Counted from the first letter of the stretch, positions 1 to 6,595 are shown. The stretch is 26,824 bases of DNA from DATHTC01 sp035456465 (GCA_035456465.1 DATIDD010000074.1:1-26824), one strand, 5' to 3'. Translations and numbers: made by a program. Notes: a model not told the origin generated them from the letters alone.

Positions 1-1247
1 ACGCGCCCGGGCGGCTGCTCGCGGAGGGCGGCGTAGGCGCGGTTGCCCTCGTCCGCGTTCAGCGGCCGGAACAGCTCGACGCCCGCGCGGAGGTCGACCA
101 CGACGGCGAGCCCCGCCAGCGCCACCATCCAGCCGCGCGGCAGCCGCGCGACCGCGATCGCGGCCAGGCCGGCGAGGCAGAGGCAGGCGATGGGCAGCAG
201 CCGCTCCGGCACGCGGGTCGAGCCGAGCCCGGGCACCGTCCGCCAGAGCGGCTCGTACAACGGCGTCGTCGAGCCGAGCGCGAACAGGACGGGGACGGCC
301 ACGCCCGCGGCCAGGACGGCGGCGAGGTCGCGCCGCCGCGCCAGCAGCACGCCGGCGAGCGCGAGCAGCGGCACCAGCCAGCCGAGCAGGACGAAGCGCT
401 CGAACTCGTGCATCGTCCGGCCGAGGAAGTCCCCGAGGTGAGCGGAGTACCGCTCGACCTCGGCGAACGGCCGCTCCGGCTCGTTGCCGCGGAGCGACAC
501 CGCCCACACGAGCAGCCCAGCCGCGACGGCCGCGCCGGCCGACGACCAGGCCGCCGCGCGCCGTCCCCGCACGAGCGCGTACGCGAGCACGAACGGGATC
601 GCTCCGAGCGCGAGGTGCACCTGGCCCGACAGCGGGATCGACGCGAGCGAGGCCGCCGCCCGCCACGTCCGTCGCCGCTCGACGCCGTAGAGGGCGAGCG
701 GGAGCAGCATCGACACGGGCGCGAGCAGGTGCCCGCCGGCCGTCTGCGCGACGCGGTACGGGGCGAGCGCGAACGCCAGCCCCCCGACGAGGGCGGCGCC
801 GAGCGGCAGCCCGAGCGCGCGCAGCCACAGCGTCGTCAGCCCGCCGGCGCCGACGAACCCGAGCAGCACGAACGCGTTCCAGCCGCGGACCGTCCCGAGT
901 AGCCACTCGAGCGGCCCGAACGCGACCGAGAACGGCCACCCGGCGAAGTCGACCCGCGGCGAGACGACGGGCTGGAACGAGTACGGGTCGAGCCAGGGCG
1001 CCGCGCCGCGCGCGAGCTGGTGCCCCGGCAGCCACAGCGCGTACGCCGTCTGGAGGTGGTCGCCCGGCGTGACGCGCCCCTCGCGCGCGGCGCCGTAGGC
1101 GAGGAAGTGCGAGCCGCCGTCGCGCAGCGCCGGCCAGGTCGAGAGCAGCCCGGCGGCGACGAAGAGCGCTAGCGCGAGGGCGGCAGCGCCCGCGCGGCCG
1201 CGAGCAGCTCGTCGAAGTCCGGCACCTCGCTCGGCTCGTACCGCCAT
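1..1247 (-). CDS. Multi-pass membrane protein, YfhO/GT-C-like (C-terminus beyond window)
   Basis: The minus-strand frame is open from an ATG at 1247 to the window edge, giving about 415 residues. It starts MAVRAERGAG, then an Arg-rich cytoplasmic stretch, a first membrane helix (ALALALFVAAGLL) and many further hydrophobic segments separated by short loops. A large soluble loop after the first helix holds the WLDPYSFQP region. Near the visible end there is GSTRVPERLLPIA, a last helix pair, then YAALREQPPGR. Such RVPxRF-like and QPPG segments are familiar from YfhO-type or GT-C-fold glycosyltransferase-like membrane proteins, so a role in transfer of lipid-linked sugars is possible but unproven. 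The start overlaps the 3' end of the peroxiredoxin gene by 79 bp in another frame; I saw no in-frame ATG, GTG or TTG between 1247 and the first helix. It is the last visible gene of the minus-strand operon. Confidence 0.72.
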   Translation of the reverse strand, partial: MAVRAERGAGLRRAARGRAGAAALALALFVAAGLLSTWPALRDGGSHFLAYGAAREGRVTPGDHLQTAYALWLPGHQLARGAAPWLDPYSFQPVVSPRVDFAGWPFSVAFGPLEWLLGTVRGWNAFVLLGFVGAGGLTTLWLRALGLPLGAALVGGLAFALAPYRVAQTAGGHLLAPVSMLLPLALYGVERRRTWRAAASLASIPLSGQVHLALGAIPFVLAYALVRGRRAAAWSSAGAAVAAGLLVWAVSLRGNEPERPFAEVERYSAHLGDFLGRTMHEFERFVLLGWLVPLLALAGVLLARRRDLAAVLAAGVAVPVLFALGSTTPLYEPLWRTVPGLGSTRVPERLLPIACLCLAGLAAIAVARLPRGWMVALAGLAVVVDLRAGVELFRPLNADEGNRAYAALREQPPGR

Positions 1248-1639
1248 GCGCCGCGGACCGTACCGCCGCCGTCGATCAGGAACGCCGCCCGCTCGGCGAC
1301 GTCGCGCATCCCCCAGTACTCGTGCGCGACGCCGAACGCCCCGACGGCGTCGCCGTTCCAGTCCGAGAGGAGCGGCACGTCGATGTCCAGCGCCTGCGCC
1401 CAGGCGATGTGCGAGTAGGGCGAGTCGCGCGAGATCCCGTAGGCCGTCGTTCCCGTCTCCGCGAACGCCGCTCTCCTGTCACGCAGGAGCGTCAGCTCGT
1501 CCGTTCACGTGGCCGACCAGTCGAAGAGGTAGAAGAGGAGCAGGGTCGTCCCGGCGCCGCCCAGCTCGCGGACGGACACCGCCTCGCGCGGGGCGCGCCA
1601 GACGGCGACGTCGGGGCAAGGGTCCCCAGGGGCGAGCAC
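1169..1639 (-). CDS. Peroxiredoxin, probable selenoprotein (Sec at residue 45, UGA at 1505-1507)
   Basis: The frame runs from a GTG at 1639 to a TAG at 1169-1171 and would encode 156 residues, the usual size of BCP/AhpE-type peroxiredoxins, if the single in-frame UGA (1505-1507) is read through. The upstream part reads LAPGDPCPDVAVW, then LLLFYLFDWSAT. The UGA follows, then TDELTLLRDRRAAF, GISRDSPYSHIAWA, PLLSDWNGDAVGAFGV and a C-terminal AFLIDGGGTVRGAWRY strand. Aligned with BCP (KDNTPGCTTEA), the UGA sits exactly on the peroxidatic cysteine. A SECIS-like hairpin begins 15 nt after the UGA. The protein would reduce hydroperoxides in the cytoplasm using a thiol or thioredoxin partner. It starts 9 nt after the carboxypeptidase-like gene, so the two are co-transcribed. 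Automated callers will report only a 69-residue fragment from 1378. The alternative is a point-mutated Cys codon (TGC to TGA). Confidence 0.82.
1473..1489 (-). promoter_or_regulatory. Candidate bacterial SECIS hairpin of the peroxiredoxin mRNA
   Basis: On the minus strand the sequence CTCCTG-CGTGA-CAGGAG forms a perfect 6-bp stem with a 5-nt loop. The loop begins 22 nt after the UGA and has G as its second base followed by U. This fits the published bacterial SECIS rule set as I know it: apical loop 16-37 nt from UGA and a G in the first two loop positions. The three Arg codons in the hairpin are CGT, AGG and AGA, whereas every other Arg codon of this gene is CGC or CGG. That suggests the RNA shape is selected. 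It would recruit SelB with Sec-tRNA. Confidence 0.72.
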
Positions 1640-1648
1640 GCTCCGAGC

Positions 1649-2335
1649 CTACTGCGCGACGCGGAGCACGGCCGCGACGTGCCGCTCGACCGACCGGGCG
1701 GGGAGCCGTCCGCGCGGCAGCTCGACGACGAACGCGGCCGCGCCGGGGAAGCGGTGGTTCTGCCAGTTCGGCCCGGTCCCGTGCGGCCACCGGAGCGATC
1801 GGTAGGACATGCCGGCGAGGCGCGCGTAGCGACGGGCCGCGGCGACGCTGCCTCCCCAGGCGCGCACGAGCGCCTGCGGCTGGTGGAACCAGATCGTCAC
1901 GTCCGGCCGGATGCGCTCGATCAGCCGCCGCGCGAGGCGCGTCTCCGGCTCCGACCAGGCGCGCGGCCCGGCGAACTGCGGGCTCCAGCGCCGCCCGACG
2001 GGCCGCCACTCCGCGCCGAAGTTGCGGTTGAGGTCGACGCCGCGCGCGTTCTGGCGCACGCCGCGTGCGAGCCCGTCCGGGTTGAGGCTCTGGACGACGT
2101 AGACCTGCACGCCGACGGGGGCGCCGGCTCGGAGCAGCCGCCGCGTGACGGTCGTGCCGGCGCACTCGTCGCCGTGGATGCAGCCGATCACGAGGACGCG
2201 CCGCGATGCGGCGGGGTCGCCGAGCCGGTAGAGCTGGATCGACCGGCCCTCGACGGAGCGGCCGAGCTGCTCGCGCTCCACCGGGCCGCCGCCGCCCGGC
2301 AGCGCGAGCGCCGCTACGAGGAGGAGCCGCAGCAC
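1649..2335 (-). CDS. Secreted M14-family zinc carboxypeptidase-like protein
   Basis: 228 residues from a GTG at 2335. Residues 1-16 form a short hydrophobic signal-like segment ending in a Gly/Pro-rich stretch, so export is likely. The M14 zinc ligands are visible: H54 and E57 in GCIHGDECAG, and H151 in TIWFHQP. DLNRNF at 101-106 supplies the substrate-carboxylate-binding Asn/Arg, and E206 in FVVELPRG is the expected catalytic Glu. At 228 residues it is a compact M14 domain without a propeptide. It probably trims peptides or peptidoglycan stems outside the membrane; substrate specificity cannot be read from the sequence. It lies 27 nt after the carboxylate-amine ligase and 9 nt before the peroxiredoxin, so it belongs to the same operon. 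Confidence 0.85.
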   Translation of the reverse strand: MLRLLLVAALALPGGGGPVEREQLGRSVEGRSIQLYRLGDPAASRRVLVIGCIHGDECAGTTVTRRLLRAGAPVGVQVYVVQSLNPDGLARGVRQNARGVDLNRNFGAEWRPVGRRWSPQFAGPRAWSEPETRLARRLIERIRPDVTIWFHQPQALVRAWGGSVAAARRYARLAGMSYRSLRWPHGTGPNWQNHRFPGAAAFVVELPRGRLPARSVERHVAAVLRVAQ

Positions 2336-2362
2336 CGGGCCGCCTCGCTCCCCGCCGGCCCG

Positions 2363-3583
2363 TTAGCCGGTCGTCTCGGCGGCCGCGACCGGCTCGATCG
2401 CGCCCTCGACCGTCGCCGCCGCGATCTCCTGCACGACCTCGACGATGTCGCGGTTGGCGTTGAAGACCCGCAGCTGCCGGTCGGAGCCGTTTCCGCGGGC
2501 GAGGATCTCGCGGATCCCCTCGAGCTCGCGATCGCACCCGAGCTCGCGCGCGTGCGGCTCGACGGCGCGGAGCGTCCGGCGTACCAGCTGCGCCACCGGG
2601 ATGCGGTTCCGCCTCCCCGTCGCGAGGTCCATGACCGGCGCCTCGAGGCCGTACCGGGCGGCCAGCCACTTGTTCTCCGACGTCAGGATCCGGTGGTAGG
2701 ACGGGATCTCCTCGCCCGCGTCGTACCGCTCCGACAGGAGCTTCACCAGTGACTGGCAGTACGCCGTCAGCGCGACCGAGTCTTCCACGCGCGTGACGGC
2801 GTCGCAGATCCGCACCTCGACGGTGCCGAAGCGCGGGTGCAGCCGGATGTCCCACCAGATGTGGGTGTAGTCGGCGATCGTCCCGGTCTTCTCGAGCTGG
2901 CCGATCACCTGGGCGTAGTCCTGGTAGTTGCGGAACCGCGGGGGCGGCCCCGAGCGGGGGAAGGCGGCGAACACCATCTGGCGCGACGACGCCAGTCCCG
3001 TCGGCTCGCCGCGCCAGAACGGCGACGACGCCGACAGCGCGAGCAGCGGCGCGAGCTGCGGGAGCATCCCGTTGACGACCTGGATCGCCTTCTCCTCGTG
3101 GTCGACCCCGACGTGGATGTGGAGCCCGAAGATGAGCTCACGCCGCGCGACGTACTGCATCTGGTCGACGAGGTTCCGGTAGCGGTCGCGCGCGGTGATG
3201 CGCTGGCGCTCGAAGAGGCTGAACGGGTGCGTGCCCGAGGAGCCCACCTTCAGCCCGCGCTGCGCCGCCGTCGAGGCGACGTAGCCGCGCAGCGTCCGGA
3301 GCTCGGTCTCGACCTCGGCGGCGTTCCGGCACACGGGCGTCGCGACCTCGAGCACCGACTGCATCAGCTCCGGGTTCACGCGTTGGCCGAGCTCGTCGCC
3401 GCTCATGTCTGCCAGCACGGTGTCGATGTGCTGGACGAGGTCGAGCGTGGTCGCGTCGAGGAGCATGTACTCCTCCTCGACGCCGAGCGTGTACGGGTCT
3501 CCCTTGCCGAAGCGGTGGTCGAGGACGCTGCCGCCGGCGACGAAGCTCTTGCCGGTGATCGAGGCGGGATAGATCTGCTTCAT
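2363..3583 (-). CDS. Carboxylate-amine ligase, GCS2 (YbdK/EgtA-like) family
   Basis: 406 residues from an ATG at 3583. The protein begins its domain with YTLGVEEEYMLLD, the hallmark N-terminal strand of the GCS2 family. Further family segments are FGLHIHVGVDHEEKA (about 150-165), ADYTHIWWDIRLHPRFGTVEVRICDA and SENKWLAARYGL. Family members join a carboxylate (typically the gamma-carboxyl of Glu) to an amine using ATP; some make gamma-glutamylcysteine, and many YbdK-type members have only weak ligase activity or an unknown substrate. No Shine-Dalgarno sequence is obvious. It is the first gene of the minus-strand operon that continues into the M14 protein and the selenocysteine peroxiredoxin. 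A thiol-forming role would fit that context, but this is inference. Confidence 0.88.
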   Translation of the reverse strand: MKQIYPASITGKSFVAGGSVLDHRFGKGDPYTLGVEEEYMLLDATTLDLVQHIDTVLADMSGDELGQRVNPELMQSVLEVATPVCRNAAEVETELRTLRGYVASTAAQRGLKVGSSGTHPFSLFERQRITARDRYRNLVDQMQYVARRELIFGLHIHVGVDHEEKAIQVVNGMLPQLAPLLALSASSPFWRGEPTGLASSRQMVFAAFPRSGPPPRFRNYQDYAQVIGQLEKTGTIADYTHIWWDIRLHPRFGTVEVRICDAVTRVEDSVALTAYCQSLVKLLSERYDAGEEIPSYHRILTSENKWLAARYGLEAPVMDLATGRRNRIPVAQLVRRTLRAVEPHARELGCDRELEGIREILARGNGSDRQLRVFNANRDIVEVVQEIAAATVEGAIEPVAAAETTG

Positions 3584-3643
3584 GCGGCGGCTCGTGGGTC
3601 GGGAGCGATCGTCACGGCGCGCGGCTCGCGGCGCACGCGGCCG

Positions 3644-3674
3644 TTGATCCGGCGGCGGAACACGCGACTAGTAT
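3644..3674 (+). promoter_or_regulatory. Promoter of the serine hydrolase gene (leaderless)
   Basis: TTGATC at 3644-3649 and TAGTAT at 3669-3674 are spaced 19 nt. The hexamer ends 8 nt before the GTG at 3683, so transcription should begin at or next to the start codon. Confidence 0.5.
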
Positions 3675-3682
3675 CGCCCGCC

Positions 3683-4489
3683 GTGGACGCCCTGAACCAG
3701 ATCGACCGCTGGCCCGCGGCGAACGCGGCGGCGGTCGTCGCGCGTGCAGGCGGCCCCGTCGCCGGTCGCGGCGACCTCGACCGTCCGTTCCCGTGGGCCT
3801 CGGTCACGAAGCTCCTGACCGCTCTCGCGGCGCTCGTGGCCGTCGAGGAGGGGACGATCGACCTCGACGAGCCGGCCGGGCCGGAGGGCTCGACGGTGCG
3901 CCACCTGCTGGCCCATGCGTCCGGGCTGCCGCTCGAGGGGGACACCGCCCTCACCGCGCCGGGCCGCAGGCGGATCTACTCGAACCACGGCGTCGAGGTC
4001 GCGGCCGACCTCGTGGCCGGGCGCGCGGCGATGCCGTTCGGGCAGTACCTCGCCGCCGCGGTGCTCGAGCCGCTCGCGATCGGCGGGGAGCTCGAAGGCT
4101 CTCCCGGCGCCGGCTTCGTCGGCTCCGCCCGGGACCTCGCGGCGCTGGGGACCGAGCTGCTCGCGCCGACCATCGTCGCTCCCGAGACGCTCGCGGAGGC
4201 GACCTCCGTCCAGTTCCCCGGGCTCGGCGGGGTGCTCCCGGGCTTCGGCCGCATGGCGCCCAACGACTGGGGGCTCGGGTTCGAGCTGCGCGACGAGAAG
4301 CGCCCCCACTGGACGGGCGCCCGGAGCTCGCCGCGGACGTTCGGGCACTTCGGACGCAGCGGCACGTTCCTGTGGGTCGACCCCGACGCCGGCCTCGCCC
4401 TCGGCGCGCTCACCGACGAGCCGTTCGGCGACTGGGCCGCGGCCGCGTGGCCCGCGCTGTCGGACGCCGTGCTCGCCGAGGCCGCCTGA
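3683..4489 (+). CDS. Serine hydrolase, beta-lactamase/DD-peptidase-like (class C fold)
   Basis: 268 residues from a GTG at 3683. The start was chosen because a TAGTAT -10 hexamer lies 8 nt upstream and homology-like sequence begins there; upstream in-frame sequence is the antisense of the neighbouring ligase. The catalytic SxxK is S40-VT-K43 (PWASVTKLL), the YxN motif is Y99-S-N101, and H222-FG replaces the KTG triad as HxG, typical of esterase-like class C relatives. HLLAHASGLP is a family signature. There is no signal peptide, so it is probably cytoplasmic and may act as an esterase or peptidase. At 268 residues it is shorter than the usual 350-400, with the region between the YxN and HxG motifs compacted. 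It is divergent from the ligase and converges on the cyclic-nucleotide-binding gene. Confidence 0.85.
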   Translation: MDALNQIDRWPAANAAAVVARAGGPVAGRGDLDRPFPWASVTKLLTALAALVAVEEGTIDLDEPAGPEGSTVRHLLAHASGLPLEGDTALTAPGRRRIYSNHGVEVAADLVAGRAAMPFGQYLAAAVLEPLAIGGELEGSPGAGFVGSARDLAALGTELLAPTIVAPETLAEATSVQFPGLGGVLPGFGRMAPNDWGLGFELRDEKRPHWTGARSSPRTFGHFGRSGTFLWVDPDAGLALGALTDEPFGDWAAAAWPALSDAVLAEAA

Positions 4490-4520
4490 CCCGCCGGCGG
4501 CGTGAGCCGCCGCCGTCAGG
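4485..4520. terminator. Bidirectional hairpin between convergent genes
   Basis: The outer stem CCTGAC (4485-4490) pairs with GTCAGG (4515-4520). The inner stem CGGCGGC pairs with GCCGCCG around a GTGA loop. It overlaps the serine hydrolase stop codon and lies 25 nt from the stop of the opposing gene. There is no T-tract, as is common in high-GC actinobacteria. Confidence 0.55.
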
Positions 4521-4544
4521 GAGCCCGGCCTCCCCCGCGAGACC

Positions 4545-4919
4545 TCACGGGTCGGCGAAGAGCGGCCGCAGGAACTCGTCGAACGCGTCGCGGTCGCAGC
4601 TCGCGACCGTCGCCGGCGTGATCGCGCGCACCGACGCGGTCCGCGGCACCCCCATCGCGAGCGCGACCTCGCCGAACGTGTCGCCCGGCTTCAGCATCCG
4701 GCGCGTGCCCAGCGCCTGCTGCCGTACCTCCAGCATCCCCGAGAGCACCACGAAGAAGCGGTCGCCCGGCTCGCCCTCCCGGACGATCGTGACGCCGGGG
4801 CCGACCTCCTCGCGCTGCATCCGCGCCGCCAGCTCGGCCAGCCGCGCGCCGGGGACGTCCGCGAGCAGGGGGATGCGCGAGAGCTCGGTGACCGTGGCCG
4901 GGATGTGGCGCGGGCTCAC
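4545..4919 (-). CDS. Cyclic-nucleotide-binding (CRP-like sensory) domain protein
   Basis: 124 residues from a GTG at 4919. Essentially the whole protein is one cNMP-binding beta-roll: ELSRIPLLADVPGARLAELA at the N-terminal helices, REGEPGDRFFVVLSGMLEV, the phosphate-binding-cassette-like GDTFGEVALAMGVPRTASVRA, and a C-terminal helix. There is no HTH, so it is not a CRP transcription factor by itself. It may be a regulatory subunit or sense a nucleotide for its partner. Its start overlaps the stop of the upstream diacylglycerol-kinase-like gene as GTGA (4916-4919), which implies translational coupling. A nucleotide-gated lipid kinase module is therefore plausible but inferred. Confidence 0.85.
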   Translation of the reverse strand: MSPRHIPATVTELSRIPLLADVPGARLAELAARMQREEVGPGVTIVREGEPGDRFFVVLSGMLEVRQQALGTRRMLKPGDTFGEVALAMGVPRTASVRAITPATVASCDRDAFDEFLRPLFADP

Positions 4920-5731
4920 GCCGCGTCCTCCGCGGCGATCCCCGGCGGGACGAGGACGCGCAGCGCTCCCGGCTCGACGCGGAGCTCGAGCGGCGTCTCG
5001 AACGCCGCGGGCTCGCCGTCGACGGCGGCGCGGAGCCGGTGCCGGCGGGCGTCGACCACGAACCTGGTCGCACTGCGCTCGCGCCAGCCGTCGCGGAGGA
5101 TCCCGCTCGAGGCGTAGAGGTGCAGGAGGCCCTCGTCGAGCCGCTCGCGCTCGCCGGGTGAGAGCGCGTCGAGGCGGTACGCGTTGTTGGCCACGAGCAG
5201 GACACGCGCGGTCACCCGCTCGCCGTCGACGGTCAGGTCGAGCGGCCGCGGGTGGCGGGCGAGGACGGCCAGGGCCCGGAGCCGCGCGAGGGCCTCGCTC
5301 CGGCGGCGGTGCCGCTCGCGCCGGTGGACGAGGCGTGCGTAGAGGCCGAGCGAGACGTTGTTGAGGAAGAGCCGGTCGCCCACGCGCCCCACGTCGACCT
5401 GCCGCGCCTCGCCGTCGAAGGCGGCGAGCGCCGCGAGCGGGTCGTCGCGGTCGAGGCCGAGGTCGCGCGCGAAGTGGTTGCGCGTCCCGAACGGCACGGC
5501 CACGAAGGGGAGGCCGCGCTCGACCGCGGCGTCCGCCACGGCTCCGAGCGACCCGTCGCCCCCGGCCATCCCGAGGACGTCGGCGTCGACGGCCCGCGCC
5601 AGCTCGCCGGGGTCGTCGCCGTCGCGGAGGACCTGCACCTGGACGTCCCTCGCGCGGGCGGCCGCGGCGAGCTCCTCGACCGAGGGATCCGCCGCGCCCG
5701 ATCGAGGGTTCACGAAGAGCACCCCGGCCAC
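4916..5731 (-). CDS. Diacylglycerol/lipid kinase-like protein (DAGKc family)
   Basis: 271 residues from a GTG at 5731. The N-terminal strand is GVLFVNPRSG. The nucleotide-binding glycine motif is GMAGGDGSLGAVAD, and VPFGTRNHFARDLGL is the DAGK signature, with FLNNVSLGLYA next. The C-terminal half is a beta-sandwich ending in DGEPAAFETPLELRV, as in YegS/DgkB-type kinases. Such enzymes phosphorylate diacylglycerol or related lipids at the membrane. An ATG at 5782 in the same frame would add 17 residues but lies inside a palindromic operator-like motif. I prefer the GTG at 5731 because TACGCT, a -10 hexamer, lies 6 nt upstream. It is coupled to the cyclic-nucleotide-binding protein downstream. 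Confidence 0.82.
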   Translation of the reverse strand: MAGVLFVNPRSGAADPSVEELAAAARARDVQVQVLRDGDDPGELARAVDADVLGMAGGDGSLGAVADAAVERGLPFVAVPFGTRNHFARDLGLDRDDPLAALAAFDGEARQVDVGRVGDRLFLNNVSLGLYARLVHRRERHRRRSEALARLRALAVLARHPRPLDLTVDGERVTARVLLVANNAYRLDALSPGERERLDEGLLHLYASSGILRDGWRERSATRFVVDARRHRLRAAVDGEPAAFETPLELRVEPGALRVLVPPGIAAEDAA

Positions 5732-5737
5732 TACTCC

Positions 5738-5743
5738 AGCGTA
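5738..5743 (-). promoter_or_regulatory. -10 hexamer of the DAGK-like operon (leaderless)
   Basis: TACGCT on the minus strand ends 6 nt before the GTG at 5731. TTTGCA (5759-5764, minus strand) lies 15 nt upstream and could serve as the -35; it forms the tail of the palindrome described separately. Confidence 0.42.
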
Positions 5744-5758
5744 GTAGGTCCGGCGCGG

Positions 5759-5782
5759 TGCAAAATGAGCCGAACGGCCCAT
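5759..5782 (-). promoter_or_regulatory. Palindromic operator-like motif, copy A
   Basis: On the minus strand this reads ATGGGCCG-TT-CGGCTCAT followed by TTTGCA. It is an 8-bp inverted repeat with one mismatched pair. The same motif with the same tail occurs at 12101-12125, in the same orientation relative to its downstream gene. Copy A abuts the probable -35 of the DAGK-like gene, and the divergent small ORF starts 24 nt to its right. A transcription-factor site is likely; the factor is unknown. Confidence 0.5.
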
Positions 5783-5805
5783 GGCGCGTCCGGCGGCGGC
5801 GGCCG

Positions 5806-5961
5806 ATGATGCTGCAGATGAACGAGCACGGGCTCCATTACGTCGAGAACGACCTCAGCGACGACTGGGTCGAGCAGTGGGCGGCCGCCGGCGTCGTCGA
5901 GCTCGAGGACTACCTGGCGAAGCACGGCGCGTTCCTCGACTTCCTCGGCAACGAGGAGTAG
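5806..5961 (+). CDS. Small acidic protein, unknown function
   Basis: 51 residues from the ATG at 5806; a second ATG at 5809 and one at 5818 are also possible. The sequence is MNEHGLHYVENDLSDDWVEQ from 5818, followed by a helix-like segment with WAAAGVVELEDYLAKHGAFLDFL. It is strongly acidic and amphipathic, with Asp/Glu and aromatic residues spaced as in a short helical protein. No known domain was recognised. It is divergent from the DAGK-like gene, shares the palindromic motif at 5759-5782 as upstream region, and has only a weak ribosome site. The non-random composition compared with neighbouring shadow frames supports real coding, but function is unknown. Confidence 0.5.
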   Translation: MMLQMNEHGLHYVENDLSDDWVEQWAAAGVVELEDYLAKHGAFLDFLGNEE

Positions 5962-6030
5962 CGCCGCCGAGCGGTTGCGCGCCGCAGCGCGTGCGAAGAT
6001 CACGGCCGTCCCCGACACGGAGGAAGGCTC

Positions 6031-6552
6031 GTGAACTTCGGCGCCCTGATCCGCGGCTTCCCCGGCCATCCGCTCCACCCGCCGCTGACGGACACCGTCA
6101 TCGGCGCCTACACGTTCGCGCTGGTCGCGGCGGTGCTCGACGTGCTCGGCGTCACCGAGACGGCGGCGGCCCAGGCCTGGTGGCTCGCGCTCCTGGTCGG
6201 CCTCGTCCTGACCGTCCCCACCGCGGCCGCCGGGATCGCCGACTGGCTGACGATCACGAGCCGGACCCCGCTCTGGCGCACCGCGACGACGCACATGATC
6301 GTCATGCTCGTCGCGAGCGGCGTCTTCCTGGCCACCGCGATCGGAGGCAAGTCGAGCTACGACGACGGCGACGTGCGCACCGGCGCCTTCGTCCTCACGA
6401 TCGTCGCCTTCGGGCTGCTGGTCTTCGGCGGCTGGGTCGGCGGCGCGATCACCTACGTCCACGGGATGCGCGTGCTGAACCTCGTGCAGGAGCCGGCGTC
6501 GCGCACGACGGCCCCGTCGACCCCGGAGCAGGACGAGGCAGCGCGCCGCTAG
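6031..6552 (+). CDS. DUF2231-family membrane protein
   Basis: 173 residues from a GTG at 6031, with GGAGGA about 8 nt upstream as ribosome site. The N-terminus carries the family signature GHPLHPPLTDTVIGAYTFA, followed by four membrane segments: TFALVAAVLDVL, ALLVGLVLTVPTAAAGIADW, HMIVMLVASGVFLATAI and AFVLTIVAFGLLVFGGWVGGAI. A short polar C-terminal tail ends the protein. DUF2231 proteins are integral membrane proteins sometimes found with heme or redox partners; their role is unknown. It is monocistronic and convergent with thioredoxin, separated by a long perfect palindrome. Confidence 0.85.
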   Translation: MNFGALIRGFPGHPLHPPLTDTVIGAYTFALVAAVLDVLGVTETAAAQAWWLALLVGLVLTVPTAAAGIADWLTITSRTPLWRTATTHMIVMLVASGVFLATAIGGKSSYDDGDVRTGAFVLTIVAFGLLVFGGWVGGAITYVHGMRVLNLVQEPASRTTAPSTPEQDEAARR

Positions 6553-6560
6553 CAGTGCCT

Positions 6561-6595
6561 GGTACCTGGTACGTACCGGGTACGTACCAGGTACC
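6561..6595. terminator. 35-bp perfect palindrome between convergent genes
   Basis: A 17-bp arm (6561-6577) and its exact reverse complement (6579-6595) flank a single central G. Each arm is built from the units GGTACC and GGTACGTACC. The palindrome lies between the DUF2231 stop (6552) and the thioredoxin stop (6637) and most simply serves as a bidirectional terminator, although it lacks a T-run. Confidence 0.5.

Noticed and set aside
1505..1507. Reading the Prx as an ordinary nonsense-mutated pseudogene
   Set aside because: Possible, but the only stop is at the catalytic Cys, the rest of the gene is undamaged, and a SECIS-like hairpin with unusual codons follows. Kept as the alternative, not the main call.
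1322..2752. Long plus-strand open frame antisense to the Prx/M14/GCS2 genes
   Set aside because: Arg/Asp/Pro-rich shadow of real minus-strand genes; no domain, caused by high GC.
5732..5782. ATG at 5782 as start of the DAGK-like protein
   Set aside because: It would place a palindromic operator and the -10 hexamer inside the coding sequence; homology-like sequence begins at 5731.
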